DNA of 64,000 nt from Pseudoalteromonas sp. H71 (GCF_001468485.1 NZ_LODI01000014.1:2067-66066), one strand, 5' to 3'; numbered from the stretch's first letter, positions 34,739-45,167 are shown. Program-made: numbers and translations. The notes: generated by a model from the sequence alone, not told the origin.

Positions 34739-37405
34739 TTATGCGTACAGTGGGTTTAGTTTATTGGTGTCGATATCGAACTTCTTAAGTGCGTCAACAA
34801 CCACAGACTTTTCAACTTCACCGCGTTTAGCAAGTTCAGATAACGTTGCAACAACAACGTAGCTTGCGTTAACTTCAAAGTGACGACGTAAGTTTTCACG
34901 ACTATCAGAACGTCCGTAACCATCTGTACCCAACACTTTATAGTTATTGCTAGGAATAAATGAACGGGCTTGCTCTGCGTAGTTTTTCATGTAATCGGTA
35001 GCGGCAACAGTTACTGAGTCGTTTAATACGCTCGTAATGTAAGCTGTTTTTTGCTCGCTTTCTGGGTTAAGCATGTTGAAACGCTCAACATCTTGGCCAT
35101 CACGGGTAAGCTCATTGAATGACGTTACAGAGTAAACGTCTGAGGCAATACCGTAATCGTCACTTAAAATGGCCGCTGCTTTGCGTACTTCCGTCATGAT
35201 AGTACCTGAGCTTAATAGCTGTACATTGGCTTTTTTACCTTCGTAGCTTTCAAGCTTGTAAATACCTTTACGAATACCTTCTTCAGCGCCTTCTGGCATA
35301 GCTGGCTGATGGTAGTTTTCGTTCATAAGCGTTAGGTAGTAGTAAATGTTTTCTTGGTTTTCACCGTACATACGACGAATACCATCTTGAACAATGACTG
35401 CTACTTCAAATGCGTACGTTGGATCGTAAGAAATACAGTTAGGAACCGTATTTGCAAGAATATGGCTGTGGCCATCTTCATGCTGCAGGCCTTCACCATT
35501 TAGCGTAGTACGTCCGGCAGTAGCACCTAATAAGAAACCACGTGCTTGTTGGTCACCCGCCATCCATGCCATGTCGCCAACACGTTGGAAACCGAACATA
35601 GAATAGTAAATGTAGAACGGGATCATTGGTAAATCGTTCGTACTGTATGATGTTGCAGCAGCCACCCATGACGACATTGCACCTAGCTCGTTAATACCTT
35701 CTTGAAGTACCTGCCCTGATGTTGCTTCTTTGTAGTAAGAAACAATATCACGGTCTTGAGGGGTGTAGTTTTGACCATGCGGGTTGTAAATACCAATCTG
35801 GCGGAATAAACCTTCCATACCAAAGGTACGCGCTTCATCGGCAATAATTGGCACAATATTTTTACCAATGCCTTTATCTTTTAATAATATATTAAGTGCA
35901 CGAACAAAGCCCATTGTGGTTGAAATATCACGTTTTTGCTCTTCAAGTAATGGCTTAAACGCTTCGACTTCTGGCAACTGTAACTTCTCAGAAAATTCTG
36001 CAATACGCGTTGGTGTATAACCTTTTAAGTCTTTACGACGAGCATGCAAGTACTTGTACTCTTCAGAGCTTTCATCAAGCTCTAAGTAAGGTAAGTCTTT
36101 AATTGCTTCTTCAGAGACTAAATCTTGTAAGCCTAAGCGGTCACGTAAGTGTTCAACATGGCTCATGTCCATTTTTTTCACTTGGTGCGCAATATTTTTA
36201 CCTTCAGCTGCTTCACCCATGCCGTAACCTTTTACCGTTTTAGCTAGGATCACAGTAGGACGGTCGTTAGTTTGCTCGGCCTTTTTGAATGCTGCGTAAA
36301 GTTTTGATGGCTCATGTCCACCACGCTTAAGTGCAAAAATTTCGTCATCGGTCATATCTGCAACAAGGGCTGCTGTTTCTGGGTAACGACCAAAGAAATG
36401 CTCACGAACGTACGCGCCATCTTTTGCTTTATATGTTTGGTAATCGCCGTCAATAGTTTCGTTCATTAACTGCAGTAACTTACCTGTTGTATCTTTAGCA
36501 AGCAGGATATCCCAGCCGCTTCCCCATACAACTTTAATTACGTTCCAACCAGCGCCTTTAAATAGGCCTTCTAGTTCTTGAATAATTTTACCATTACCCA
36601 TTACTGGGCCATCTAAACGCTGTAAGTTACAGTTAATTAGGTAACATAGGTTGTCTAGCTTTTCACGAGCAGCGAACGAGATTGCACCACGTGATTCTGG
36701 CTCATCCATTTCACCGTCACCTAAAAACGCATATACACGTTGGTTTTTAGTGTCTTTTAAGCCACGGCCGTCTAGGTATTTTAAGAAACGCGCCTGGTAA
36801 ATAGATGCAATTGGGCCTAAACCCATTGATACTGTAGGGAACTGCCAAAATTCAGGCATTAATTTAGGGTGTGGGTACGACGGTAAACCTTTACCATCAA
36901 CTTCTTGGCGGAAGTTATCTAGTTGAGCAGCGCTTAAACGCCCTTCAACAAATGCACGAGCATAAATACCCGGAGAAATATGGCCTTGGTAATAAACTAA
37001 GTCGCCACCGTCTACGTCGTTTGGTGCTTTGAAGAAGTGGTTAAAACACACTTCGTAAAAAGCAGCTGACGATTGGTAAGACGCCATATGGCCGCCTAAG
37101 TCGAGATCTTTTTTAGATGCACGCAGAACGATCATAATCGCGTTCCAACGAATAATTGAACGAATACGACGTTCAAGATTCACATCACCTGGGTAAGCAG
37201 GCTCTTGATCTACAGGAATAGTATTAACGTAGTTCGTGGTAATACCCGTTGGCATATCAACGCCGTCTAAGCGGGCTTGCTCTAATACTTGCTCAAGTAA
37301 GTACTGAGCTCGTTCAACACCTTCTTCGCGCACAACTGATTCAAGAGCTTGTAACCACTCTTGTGTTTCTAGCGCGTCTACGTCAATTTTATTGACTTCA
37401 GACAT
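34739..37405 (-). CDS. aceE: Pyruvate dehydrogenase E1 component
   Basis: This homodimeric thiamine-diphosphate enzyme decarboxylates pyruvate and reductively acetylates E2. The 888-residue length is normal for the E. coli type. The ThDP motif begins [13 protein letters not shown] and continues to [13 protein letters not shown], and the active-site loop region includes KTVKGYGMG. It lies between pdhR (90-bp gap) and aceF. Confidence 0.97.
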   Translation of the reverse strand: MSEVNKIDVDALETQEWLQALESVVREEGVERAQYLLEQVLEQARLDGVDMPTGITTNYVNTIPVDQEPAYPGDVNLERRIRSIIRWNAIMIVLRASKKDLDLGGHMASYQSSAAFYEVCFNHFFKAPNDVDGGDLVYYQGHISPGIYARAFVEGRLSAAQLDNFRQEVDGKGLPSYPHPKLMPEFWQFPTVSMGLGPIASIYQARFLKYLDGRGLKDTKNQRVYAFLGDGEMDEPESRGAISFAAREKLDNLCYLINCNLQRLDGPVMGNGKIIQELEGLFKGAGWNVIKVVWGSGWDILLAKDTTGKLLQLMNETIDGDYQTYKAKDGAYVREHFFGRYPETAALVADMTDDEIFALKRGGHEPSKLYAAFKKAEQTNDRPTVILAKTVKGYGMGEAAEGKNIAHQVKKMDMSHVEHLRDRLGLQDLVSEEAIKDLPYLELDESSEEYKYLHARRKDLKGYTPTRIAEFSEKLQLPEVEAFKPLLEEQKRDISTTMGFVRALNILLKDKGIGKNIVPIIADEARTFGMEGLFRQIGIYNPHGQNYTPQDRDIVSYYKEATSGQVLQEGINELGAMSSWVAAATSYSTNDLPMIPFYIYYSMFGFQRVGDMAWMAGDQQARGFLLGATAGRTTLNGEGLQHEDGHSHILANTVPNCISYDPTYAFEVAVIVQDGIRRMYGENQENIYYYLTLMNENYHQPAMPEGAEEGIRKGIYKLESYEGKKANVQLLSSGTIMTEVRKAAAILSDDYGIASDVYSVTSFNELTRDGQDVERFNMLNPESEQKTAYITSVLNDSVTVAATDYMKNYAEQARSFIPSNNYKVLGTDGYGRSDSRENLRRHFEVNASYVVVATLSELAKRGEVEKSVVVDALKKFDIDTNKLNPLYA

Positions 37406-37495
37406 ATGGAGGTTTCCTTATGTTTAAAATACGAATGTTGTTAATTTAATACAACTGATACTTAACTTAGTGTGTTCAAGTAATAGAGTATTAGC

Positions 37496-38245
37496 TTAAT
37501 TTTGTTTGGTGCGTCTTAAACTACGTTCAATTCGCGAATATTCTTTGCCCGCTTCAAGCAATGCTTCTTCAATAAACGCTAAATGCGCATTACTTGCTAA
37601 ACGAGCTTGCTCTGGATTGCCGTCAATAACCGCATCCATTAACAAACGCCTGTGCTGAGCTAACTGACTGCTAATATCTGGCTTTTCTAATAAAACCGTT
37701 AAATTTTGCAATACATTTTGTTCAAGCAGCGCTTGCATACCTCTAACCAAGTGCAATAACACAACATTATGTGAGGCTTCAGCCACACTAAAATGAAAGG
37801 CATTAATTGCTTTTGCTTTTTGCTGTAAGTCATCACGCGATAGCGCAATTTGATCAAAGCTTTGTTTTACTTTAGTAAAATCATTACTCGTTCCTCGTAG
37901 TGCTGCATAGTAAGCAGCAATACCTTCTAATGCATGACGAAATTCGAGTAAATCAAATTGTGATTCAGGGTGTTTACTTATTAGCTCAAATAATGGATCA
38001 GTTAGCCCTTCTTCAAGCTGATTTTTTACAAACGTGCCACCGCCTTGACGACGCGTAACGAGCCCTTTTGCCTCTAACTTTTGGATGGCCTCGCGCAGCG
38101 AAGGACGAGACACTTCAAACTGTTTTGCTAGTTCACGCTCTGGAGGCAGCTTTTCTCCTGGTGCTAACGAGCCCTCAAGAATCATATTTTCGAGTTGCTG
38201 TAAAATAACATCAGATAATTTTGCTGCTTTAATCTTTAAAGACAT
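37496..38245 (-). CDS. pdhR: Pyruvate dehydrogenase complex repressor PdhR (GntR/FadR family)
   Basis: PdhR represses the pdh operon in the absence of pyruvate. The 249-residue protein has an N-terminal winged helix (LAPGEKLPPERELAKQFEV and SRPSLREAIQKLEAKGLV) and a C-terminal FCD-type effector domain with ligand/metal residues typical of FadR-like regulators. It is the first gene of pdhR-aceE-aceF, and PdhR-type operators lie upstream, consistent with autoregulation. Confidence 0.94.
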   Translation of the reverse strand: MSLKIKAAKLSDVILQQLENMILEGSLAPGEKLPPERELAKQFEVSRPSLREAIQKLEAKGLVTRRQGGGTFVKNQLEEGLTDPLFELISKHPESQFDLLEFRHALEGIAAYYAALRGTSNDFTKVKQSFDQIALSRDDLQQKAKAINAFHFSVAEASHNVVLLHLVRGMQALLEQNVLQNLTVLLEKPDISSQLAQHRRLLMDAVIDGNPEQARLASNAHLAFIEEALLEAGKEYSRIERSLRRTKQN

Positions 38246-38321
38246 GAATCAACGTCCGCGTTGTATAAATACCAAGCCCTAAAATTGGGGCTTAAAGTTA
38301 TAAGATTTACCCAAAAGGTAA

Positions 38322-38336
38322 ATTGGTCATACCAAG
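38322..38336. promoter_or_regulatory. PdhR operator
   Basis: ATTGGTCATACCAAG matches the PdhR consensus ATTGGTnnnACCAAT except at the last base. It is about 80-90 bp upstream of the pdhR start. Confidence 0.8.
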
Positions 38337-38481
38337 AATTTGCAATACGTTATCAAAAACCCATATAGCTGTCAATTTACAGGTTACTTGCACGGGGATA
38401 TTAGCGTAACGCATTTTGAACGAAGATCAAACAATACACAATATAGCTTAATTTTGAGTAACTGATAAGGTGGCCATTCAA

Positions 38482-38494
38482 ATGGTCTGACCAG
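38482..38494. promoter_or_regulatory. Second GntR/FadR-type palindrome
   Basis: ATGGTCTGACCAG contains TGGTCTGACCA, the core bound by FadR/LldR/PdhR-type regulators. At about 240 bp upstream of pdhR it may be a distal operator or regulate another transcript. Confidence 0.5.
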
Positions 38495-38631
38495 ATAAAT
38501 TTAGAGTTTTAGCTCTATTTTAAAGGAGGGGCTAATCGCAATGTTTAAATAAGAAAGGTAACCAAAAGGCAAAGCACTTTGGGGTAAATAAGTGCTTTGC
38601 TTTTAAATAGGCTGTAAAAATAAATAAGGTG

Positions 38632-39483
38632 TTAAGACAAGCCACCAAACAGGGTCAGTAATGCAATTAAAACTAAATAAAATAGCACATTACGCTTAAC
38701 TAATTTAATCATACACGTTGCCTCGTAAGTGCAACCATAATAACGCTTTTCTACTTGCTCTGCTGCAAGCGCAGTATAGGTGACGACCTTTCGGTTAGGG
38801 CTTGAAAAATCAAGCGCATAATGTAACCAGCAGCTAGTGCCTTTATTAAAGTTACCAATCACTAAATAACCAAAACTCGCTATACGTGCGGGTAACCAAT
38901 CCAACCAAAATAGTAGTTTATGTATAAGCTTAAAATGTTTAGCAAATATTACTTTGTGGTTGTCTCGTACTAAATCAGCAAAGGTACGTACAAGAGCATA
39001 TAAAACAGCGCCTGGTGCACCCAAAACCACAAACCAAAAAATAACCGCACAGTAAAATCTAAAGTTTACCCAAGCAAGCGTTTGCCCAAAGGTTTCACCA
39101 CCTTGTTGATCTTCAGTGCGTTTTTGCCCCATTTGCAATGCATATAAAGAGGCTGCAGTACCATCATCTCGTGTGAGTGCGTTTAAATAGGCTTTATATA
39201 AAGCGCGCTGCTTTGCACAACCAAAACAAACAAGTAAAACAGCAATATTAATAGCCAGCTCCCACAACACAAAATTTGACAAGCTATAAATGCATGCCAT
39301 GGCTACTACAGGTAAAAACAGCCAAATTAAAAAGCCAATTGCCGAACTAAATAAACCGTTACGGGCAAGTAAGCGGTTGGAGCGCTTTAAATAGCCATTG
39401 GCGTAATAGCTTATTTGCCAATAGTTAGACCGTGCCCCTAAACGCTCTAAAATTAACGCTAAAATAATAGATACTAAAATCAT
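38632..39483 (-). CDS. ampE: AmpE-like inner-membrane protein
   Basis: AmpE is an inner-membrane protein encoded with AmpD, suggested to take part in beta-lactamase induction signalling. The 283-residue protein has an N-terminal hydrophobic segment (MILVSIILALILERLG), three or four further membrane segments, and the family segments FAKHFKLIHKLLFWLDWLPAR and GYLVIGNF. ATG 39483 with GAGAGAG upstream is preferred; the frame extends to 39513 into ampD. It is coupled to ampD. Confidence 0.88.
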   Translation of the reverse strand: MILVSIILALILERLGARSNYWQISYYANGYLKRSNRLLARNGLFSSAIGFLIWLFLPVVAMACIYSLSNFVLWELAINIAVLLVCFGCAKQRALYKAYLNALTRDDGTAASLYALQMGQKRTEDQQGGETFGQTLAWVNFRFYCAVIFWFVVLGAPGAVLYALVRTFADLVRDNHKVIFAKHFKLIHKLLFWLDWLPARIASFGYLVIGNFNKGTSCWLHYALDFSSPNRKVVTYTALAAEQVEKRYYGCTYEATCMIKLVKRNVLFYLVLIALLTLFGGLS

Positions 39484-39496
39484 GACAGTGACTCTC

Positions 39497-40051
39497 TCAA
39501 CTTGGTTGCTCAAGCATATTTAAAAATAATGGCCAGTTAAAGCTAAGGCCGGGGTCTGTTTTACGACCAGATGCAATATCGCAGTGCCCCACAATACGCG
39601 AAGGGGTAATTTTTGGATAGCGCTGCATTATAGATTTACTTAATTGACATAACGAGGCGTACTGAGCGCTGGTATAAGCCGTTGTATCGGTGCCTTCAAG
39701 CTCAATACCAATACTATAATTATTGCATGCAGTTTGCCCTGCAAATTCAGATACGCCCGCATGCCAAGCCCGCTTACTAAATGGCACGTATTGGACCACC
39801 TCACCAGTGCGTTTAATAAAGCAATGTGCTGAGACGCGCAGCCCTTTTAAATCACTAAAGCTTTGATGAGCATTGCAGTCAATACACCCCATAAATAAAT
39901 CATCCACAAAGGGGGTACCAAACTGCCCTGCTGGTAATGAAATATTATGAATGACCAACAAGGTAATATCTGTGTGTTCAGGGCGCTCATCATAGTGCGT
40001 ACATGCTCGCTGAGTTGCAGCTTTTAAAACCCCATTTAAATCTATTGCCAT
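39497..40051 (-). CDS. ampD: 1,6-anhydro-N-acetylmuramyl-L-alanine amidase AmpD
   Basis: AmpD is a cytoplasmic zinc amidase that removes the peptide from anhydromuropeptides in cell-wall recycling and so limits AmpR activation. The 184-residue protein has the zinc-binding His in LLVIHNISLP and the His and Asp pair in GHCDIASGRKTDPG, spaced as in the characterised enzymes, plus SIGIELEG. There is no signal peptide, as expected for a cytosolic enzyme. It is divergent from nadC, the standard arrangement. Confidence 0.95.
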   Translation of the reverse strand: MAIDLNGVLKAATQRACTHYDERPEHTDITLLVIHNISLPAGQFGTPFVDDLFMGCIDCNAHQSFSDLKGLRVSAHCFIKRTGEVVQYVPFSKRAWHAGVSEFAGQTACNNYSIGIELEGTDTTAYTSAQYASLCQLSKSIMQRYPKITPSRIVGHCDIASGRKTDPGLSFNWPLFLNMLEQPS

Positions 40052-40268
40052 TACATTATTACCAAACTATTCATAACCTTGATGCTAAAGGATTTGTAAA
40101 AATAATGATAGTGACCAAGCCCCATCTTGATAAGGTAGGCAATTAAAAGCTTCTTACATTTTGCTATGAAAGCCCTAAGCTATACGCTAATAATTAAAAG
40201 CGCTTCTATTCATTATTTAAACATAGTAAAATTTTCTTTAATTTATTAATGCTTATGAGCTTTTAGCC

Positions 40269-41114
40269 ATGTCTATTTCGCACACTTTACTTAGTCAACT
40301 TGTTACCCTTGCGCTCGACGAAGACTTAAACTACCAAACCGCAGCCGATGGTGACATAACCGCTCAGCTTATCCCACAAAACGAGCAAGCTAGTGCAAAA
40401 GTTATAACTCGTGAAGATTGCATATTTTGTGGAAAAGACATCATAATTGAAGTATTTAAGCAAGTGGACCCAACAGTACAAGTATCAGTACTTGTTAGCG
40501 ATGGCGACTTTGTAACGGCCAACAGCACCCTGTTTACAGCAAAAGGTTCAGCCCGCGCAATTTTAACAGCAGAGCGTACTGCACTTAACTTTGTACAAAC
40601 TTTATCTGGCACAGCAACCACCACAGCGCATTATGTAAAAGAACTCAGCGGCACAACGACCCAACTACTCGATACCCGTAAAACTATTCCGGGGCTCAGA
40701 GCCTTACAAAAATACGCAGTAAAATGCGGCGGTGGCGCAAACCACCGCATAGGATTATTTGATGCGTTTTTAATTAAAGAAAACCACATAGCAGCCTGCG
40801 GCGGTATAGATAAAGCCGTTACTCAGGCCAAACTAAACCACCCGAGTAAACCGGTTGAAGTTGAGGTTGAATCACTTCAAGAGCTAAAGCAAGCCATAGA
40901 CGCAGGCGCCAATATAATCATGCTTGATAACTTTAGCGTTGAACAAATTAAGCAAGCGGTTGTTTTAACTAACAAACGCGCTAAATTAGAAGTATCTGGC
41001 AATATGACGTTAGCAACACTCAAAACGTATTCTCAAGCGGGCGTAGACTTTATATCTAGCGGTGCATTAACAAAAAACTTACAATCAATCGATTTATCGA
41101 TGCGTTTTGAATGA
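40269..41114 (+). CDS. nadC: Nicotinate-nucleotide pyrophosphorylase (quinolinate phosphoribosyltransferase)
   Basis: NadC converts quinolinate and PRPP to nicotinate mononucleotide in NAD synthesis. The 281-residue protein contains LDTRKTIPGLRALQKYAVKC with substrate-binding Arg and Lys residues, GGGANHRIGLFDAFLIKENH and VEVEVESLQEL, all family signatures. It precedes the pilus genes as in many gammaproteobacteria. Confidence 0.96.
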   Translation: MSISHTLLSQLVTLALDEDLNYQTAADGDITAQLIPQNEQASAKVITREDCIFCGKDIIIEVFKQVDPTVQVSVLVSDGDFVTANSTLFTAKGSARAILTAERTALNFVQTLSGTATTTAHYVKELSGTTTQLLDTRKTIPGLRALQKYAVKCGGGANHRIGLFDAFLIKENHIAACGGIDKAVTQAKLNHPSKPVEVEVESLQELKQAIDAGANIIMLDNFSVEQIKQAVVLTNKRAKLEVSGNMTLATLKTYSQAGVDFISSGALTKNLQSIDLSMRFE

Positions 41115-41642
41115 TGTATAGCCAAAGTAATAATTTAGTTCTACATTTAATAAATGCTAAAGCGTTGACAAGTTAAAACAAAAGTAATTTAATAGTTAAA
41201 AATAACTAGTTGTAACAATTTGTTAAATTAATTAGCTGTTTTAGGAAAAGTAACGTGCTATTAACTAAAATAAAATGATACACTTGTATTGTTTTTTTAT
41301 AAAAGCTCGTCATAAATAATGAGTTATTAACGTTTAAATTAAAGTTAATAAGCAGCTTAAGCTATTTATTCCTACACTTTTATTGGTTACTGGTAGGCTT
41401 TATTTGCATCCAATTTATAAATAGCAAGTTACGTATAAAATATAATGAATTCAAACCTAGCTTTTGTGTTTCATACCCTAAAGCTAAAGTGCAAATACAG
41501 CGCAGATAATCTCATTAAAACCGAGACATAGCGCAAAAAGTTTATTTTAAGCAAAACTGTAAAGTAAATCAGTTAAATTAAGCTCGGCATAATGCCAATT
41601 AAGTGATTTAACTTACACAATCTATCCTTTAGGAGAGGAAAC
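41115..41642 (+). promoter_or_regulatory. Long nadC-pilA intergenic region with pilA leader hairpin
   Basis: This very AT-rich region of 528 bp shows no ORF or tRNA. Just before pilA there is a nested inverted repeat: outer arms AGTTAAAT (41571-41578) and ATTTAACT (41606-41613), inner palindrome GGCATAATGCC. It is followed by the pilA ribosome-binding site TAGGAGAGG. A regulated promoter and structured 5' leader for pilin are likely. No convincing sigma-54 promoter was found. Confidence 0.4.
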
Positions 41643-42086
41643 ATGAAAACAATGACTCAAAAACAACAGGGTTTCACCCTAATTGAATTAATGATTGTAG
41701 TAGCAATCATCGGTATTCTTGCTGCGGTAGCATTGCCAGCGTATCAAGATTATACTGTTAAAGCTCGAGTTTCAGAATGTATTAATTTGATGAGCTCAGC
41801 CAAAACTACTGTAGCAATGAATGCATCTGAGGGATCTGACTTCGACTCAGGCTTCAACGCTAATGCAGCAACAGAAAACTGTGGCGCGGTAGCAATCGCA
41901 GATGACACTGGCGTAATAACTGTTACTTCTACTGCAAAAGCTGGCTCTGTTGCCCTAACAATGACCCCTACATCAGGTGGAGCTGCAATCGCTTCTGGTA
42001 CGCCTCCAACAGGAGCTATTTCTTGGGCATGTACAATAGATGCTGCAACGAAGAACAAGTATGTTCCTAGCAGCTGTCAAATATAA
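41643..42086 (+). CDS. pilA: Type IV major pilin PilA
   Basis: PilA is the structural subunit of type IV pili. The 147-residue prepilin has a short basic leader ending QQG, the PilD cleavage/methylation site [19 protein letters not shown] with Phe1 and Glu5, the hydrophobic alpha1 helix, and a variable C-terminal domain with two cysteines near the end ([19 protein letters not shown]) forming the D-region disulfide. A terminator directly follows, which allows more pilin to be made than assembly proteins. Confidence 0.95.
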   Translation: MKTMTQKQQGFTLIELMIVVAIIGILAAVALPAYQDYTVKARVSECINLMSSAKTTVAMNASEGSDFDSGFNANAATENCGAVAIADDTGVITVTSTAKAGSVALTMTPTSGGAAIASGTPPTGAISWACTIDAATKNKYVPSSCQI

Positions 42087-42115
42087 TCTGACATAAAGTA
42101 TGGTGATTAAATTAA

Positions 42116-42139
42116 AGGTAGCAGTTAGCTACCTTTTTT
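42116..42139 (+). terminator. Terminator between pilA and pilC
   Basis: AGGTAGC-AGTTA-GCTACCT followed by a T run, 30 bp after pilA. Confidence 0.85.
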
Positions 42140-42158
42140 ATGTTTAAGAGAGTAGAGG

Positions 42159-43385
42159 ATGACAAAAAAATCCGCTAAAAATAAATTAGATACCTTTCAA
42201 TGGGTTGGTGTTAGCGCTCGAGGAAAAAGGTTAGAGGGTGAACTTTCAGGAAGCAGTATAGCACTAGTTAAAGCTCAGCTTCGAAAGCAAGGTATTACCC
42301 CCTCCAAAGTTAAGCGTAAAGCAAAACCTTTGTTCGGCTCTAGAATACAAAAAATAACTCCAAAAGATATCTCTCTAGTTACACGCCAAATTGCTACTAT
42401 GCTATTGGCTGGTGTACCTCTGATTCAAGCCATTGAAATGATAGGGACTGGCTCTACTAACAAAAGTGTTGCCAAGTTAATGGAGACTATTGGCGATGAG
42501 GTAAAGGCTGGCCAACCTCTCTCGCAGGCTCTCAGAAAACACCCCCGCTATTTTGATGATTTATATTGTGATTTAGTGGCATCGGGTGAGCAGTCGGGTG
42601 CGCTTGATAAAATATTTGATCGTGTTGCTTTATACAAAGAAAAATCAGAAGCACTAAAATCTAAAATAAAAAAAGCGATGTTTTATCCGATTGCAGTACT
42701 AGTAGTTGCATTAATAGTTACCTCAATACTTTTGATCTTCGTAGTTCCACAGTTTCAAAATATCTTTAGCGGTTTTGGAGCTGAACTTCCCGCCTTTACA
42801 TTATTTGTAATTGGTATATCTGAGTTTATGCAAGAATATTGGTGGATTGCATTAATTATAGTTGTAATTAGTGGTTGGGTTTTTAAAGAGGCAAGCCTTA
42901 AAAGCCTGAAACTCAGAGATGCAACCGACAGAACCATATTAAAACTCCCTGTCATTGGTATGATTTTAAACAAAGCCGCTGTTGCCCGTTATGCGCGTAC
43001 GCTTTCGACCACCTTTGCGGCAGGTGTACCACTTGTTGATGCGCTTGACTCTGCAGCAGGTGCCTCAGGTAACGCAGTATACCGCTATGCTATTTTAGAT
43101 ATTAAAGCCGAGGTAAGCTCAGGTAACCAAATGAACTGGGCTATGCGTAACTCAAAAATATTTCCTGATATGGTGATTCAAATGGTGGCCATTGGTGAAG
43201 AATCTGGCTCACTCGATGGCATGCTGGCAAAAGTAGCCACTATTTATGAACAAGAAGTTGACGATGCGGTTGATGGCCTTTCTAGCTTGTTAGAGCCTTT
43301 AATTATGGCAGTCTTGGGTGTACTAGTCGGCGGTTTAATTGTAGCTATGTACTTGCCTATTTTCCAGTTAGGTAATGTAATTTAA
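42159..43385 (+). CDS. pilC: Type IV pilus inner-membrane platform protein PilC
   Basis: PilC is the inner-membrane platform that cooperates with the PilB ATPase. The 408-residue protein has two repeats of the T2SSF domain (about 70-195 and 275-398), each with GVPL(I/V)(Q/D)A(I/L) and (S/E)SG(A/S)LD motifs, and three membrane segments near 170-195, 220-245 and 380-400. It follows pilA directly; pilB, which normally lies between them, is absent here and sits downstream of coaE. Confidence 0.95.
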   Translation: MTKKSAKNKLDTFQWVGVSARGKRLEGELSGSSIALVKAQLRKQGITPSKVKRKAKPLFGSRIQKITPKDISLVTRQIATMLLAGVPLIQAIEMIGTGSTNKSVAKLMETIGDEVKAGQPLSQALRKHPRYFDDLYCDLVASGEQSGALDKIFDRVALYKEKSEALKSKIKKAMFYPIAVLVVALIVTSILLIFVVPQFQNIFSGFGAELPAFTLFVIGISEFMQEYWWIALIIVVISGWVFKEASLKSLKLRDATDRTILKLPVIGMILNKAAVARYARTLSTTFAAGVPLVDALDSAAGASGNAVYRYAILDIKAEVSSGNQMNWAMRNSKIFPDMVIQMVAIGEESGSLDGMLAKVATIYEQEVDDAVDGLSSLLEPLIMAVLGVLVGGLIVAMYLPIFQLGNVI

Positions 43386-43491
43386 TAAAATTTAAAGTAA
43401 TTAAAGAGAGCCTTATTTTTATAAGGTTGGCGGCTAACGTCTTCTCATTGATTCTCTATCACTTTTTTTTAAAGCAGTTTTCAGGTTTATA

Positions 43492-44385
43492 ATGCAAAGT
43501 ATTATTGAAGTAATGCAAAGCCAACTTTGGTTTTATTTAACTACTGTTGGCTTAGTTAGTTTATGTGTAGGCAGTTTTTTAAACGTTGTTATTTACCGTT
43601 TGCCACTTATGATGCAACGTGAATGGCAAAGCGAGTGTAGGCTTTTATTAGATGATGAGCTAAATACCAATACAGCTAAACCCAAAAATACCAGCGAGCC
43701 TTTTAATCTTGTAAAACCAAATTCTACTTGCCCTAAATGCAAAACGGCCATTAAGCCTTGGCAAAACATTCCTGTCATTAGCTGGTTAATACTTAAGGGT
43801 AAATGCGCAAGTTGTAGCAACCCTATCTCTATTCGTTACCCTGCGGTTGAGGCAATTACGGCTCTATTAAGCTTAGTAGTTGCTTATACCTTTGGCGCAA
43901 CAGAACAAGCATTATTATACATAGTGATCACGTGGGCTCTTGTGGCACTGACCTTTATTGATATAGACCACATGTTACTGCCTGACCAGCTCACTTTGCC
44001 GCTTGTTTGGCTGGCACTTATTGCCGCCGTTGTCGAAATTACAATTACGCCAACTGATGCCATTATGGGTGCCGCCTTTGGTTATTTAAGCTTGTGGAGT
44101 GTTTTTTGGTTATTTAAACTGTTAACAGGTAAGGAAGGCATGGGCTATGGCGACTTTAAACTTTTAGCTTTATTTGGTGCGCTATTAGGTTGGCAATCGT
44201 TACTCACCATAATACTGCTTTCAAGTATTGTTGGCGCCATTATTGGCATCGCCTTGTTAAGTATTCAGGGTAAAGATAAAGCAACCCCCATACCATTTGG
44301 TCCTTACCTAGCAATTGCTGGTTGGATCACGTTACTGTGGGGTAACCAATTGCAAAGCGCGTATTTTAACTTAATTGGTTACTAA
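43492..44385 (+). CDS. pilD: Prepilin peptidase / N-methyltransferase PilD
   Basis: PilD cleaves prepilin leaders and methylates the new N-terminus. The 297-residue membrane protein has the zinc-type tetracysteine motif (CPKCKTAIKPWQNIPVISWL, then CASC), the first catalytic Asp in IDIDHMLLPDQLTLP and the second in the GMGYGDFKLLA motif. It is followed almost immediately by coaE. Confidence 0.96.
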   Translation: MQSIIEVMQSQLWFYLTTVGLVSLCVGSFLNVVIYRLPLMMQREWQSECRLLLDDELNTNTAKPKNTSEPFNLVKPNSTCPKCKTAIKPWQNIPVISWLILKGKCASCSNPISIRYPAVEAITALLSLVVAYTFGATEQALLYIVITWALVALTFIDIDHMLLPDQLTLPLVWLALIAAVVEITITPTDAIMGAAFGYLSLWSVFWLFKLLTGKEGMGYGDFKLLALFGALLGWQSLLTIILLSSIVGAIIGIALLSIQGKDKATPIPFGPYLAIAGWITLLWGNQLQSAYFNLIGY

Positions 44386-44402
44386 CTTGAGTGCAGCCTA
44401 AA

Positions 44403-45035
44403 ATGAGTGACACCATAAATAAAACATCACCTTGGGTTCTTGGCTTAACAGGCGGTATAGGCTGTGGCAAAACAGCGGTAAGTAATATGTTTGAGCAGCT
44501 GGGTATAACAATAGTTGATGCCGACATTATTGCGCGCCAAGTTGTAAAGCCTAAAAGCGATGGTTTAAATGCCATTGTGAGCAAATTTGGTCAAGGTATT
44601 TTATTGAGCGATGGCACACTTAACAGAAGCGCTCTGCGTGAACGTATTTTTACTAACAATGCAGTCAAAGAATGGCTAAATACCCTATTACATCCACTTA
44701 TTAGAAACAAAATACATAACGATATTACTACCGCTAAGAGTGCATACGTTGTTCTTGTGGCACCACTTTTGTTTGAAAACGGCCTTGATAAACTGTGTAA
44801 TCGAACGCTACTGATTGATATACCTCAAAGTGTGCAAATAGCGCGCACGGCATCGCGTGACAATGTAAGTGTTGAGCAAATAAAAGCGATTATTGCAGCG
44901 CAAATGTCACGCGAAGACAAACAAAAAAAAGCAGATGATATTTTAAATAACGACCGCGCACTTACCGACGTTAACCACGACTTATTAGAGCTTCATAAAA
45001 GTTATCTACACATGGCACAAATGCCAGCAACTTAA
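44403..45035 (+). CDS. coaE: Dephospho-CoA kinase
   Basis: CoaE phosphorylates dephospho-CoA in the last step of coenzyme A synthesis. The protein (210 residues from ATG 44403, or 214 from GTG 44391) has the P-loop GLTGGIGCGKTAVSNMF, DADIIARQVV and APLLFENGLD. The start is uncertain since neither candidate has a strong Shine-Dalgarno. The usual order is pilD-coaE-(zapD)-yacG; here pilB separates coaE from yacG and no zapD is present. Confidence 0.94.
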   Translation: MSDTINKTSPWVLGLTGGIGCGKTAVSNMFEQLGITIVDADIIARQVVKPKSDGLNAIVSKFGQGILLSDGTLNRSALRERIFTNNAVKEWLNTLLHPLIRNKIHNDITTAKSAYVVLVAPLLFENGLDKLCNRTLLIDIPQSVQIARTASRDNVSVEQIKAIIAAQMSREDKQKKADDILNNDRALTDVNHDLLELHKSYLHMAQMPAT

Positions 45036-45167
45036 ATTGTAAAACCGAGTCAAAACAAACTAATCTCCTATATTAATTAATAAATTTAGCCTAGATTGTG
45101 AAGAGTAATGTAATCCCCTTCTTTTTTCTGATAAATTACTCTCTCTGAAGGATTAAAAAGGTGCGCA

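Larger units (their letters stand above)
38246..38631 (-). promoter_or_regulatory. pdhR upstream region between pdhR and ampE
   Basis: This region carries the pdhR promoter and two GntR/FadR-type palindromes, listed separately. The ampE-proximal part (about 38500-38631) shows no gene and only short A/T-rich repeats such as the CAAAGCACTTTG palindrome near 38571. Confidence 0.5.

Noticed and set aside
41383-41398. Possible sigma-54 promoter upstream of pilA
   Set aside because: A GG-N10-GC spacing can be found, but the rest of the -24/-12 consensus is not matched and it lies about 250 bp from pilA.
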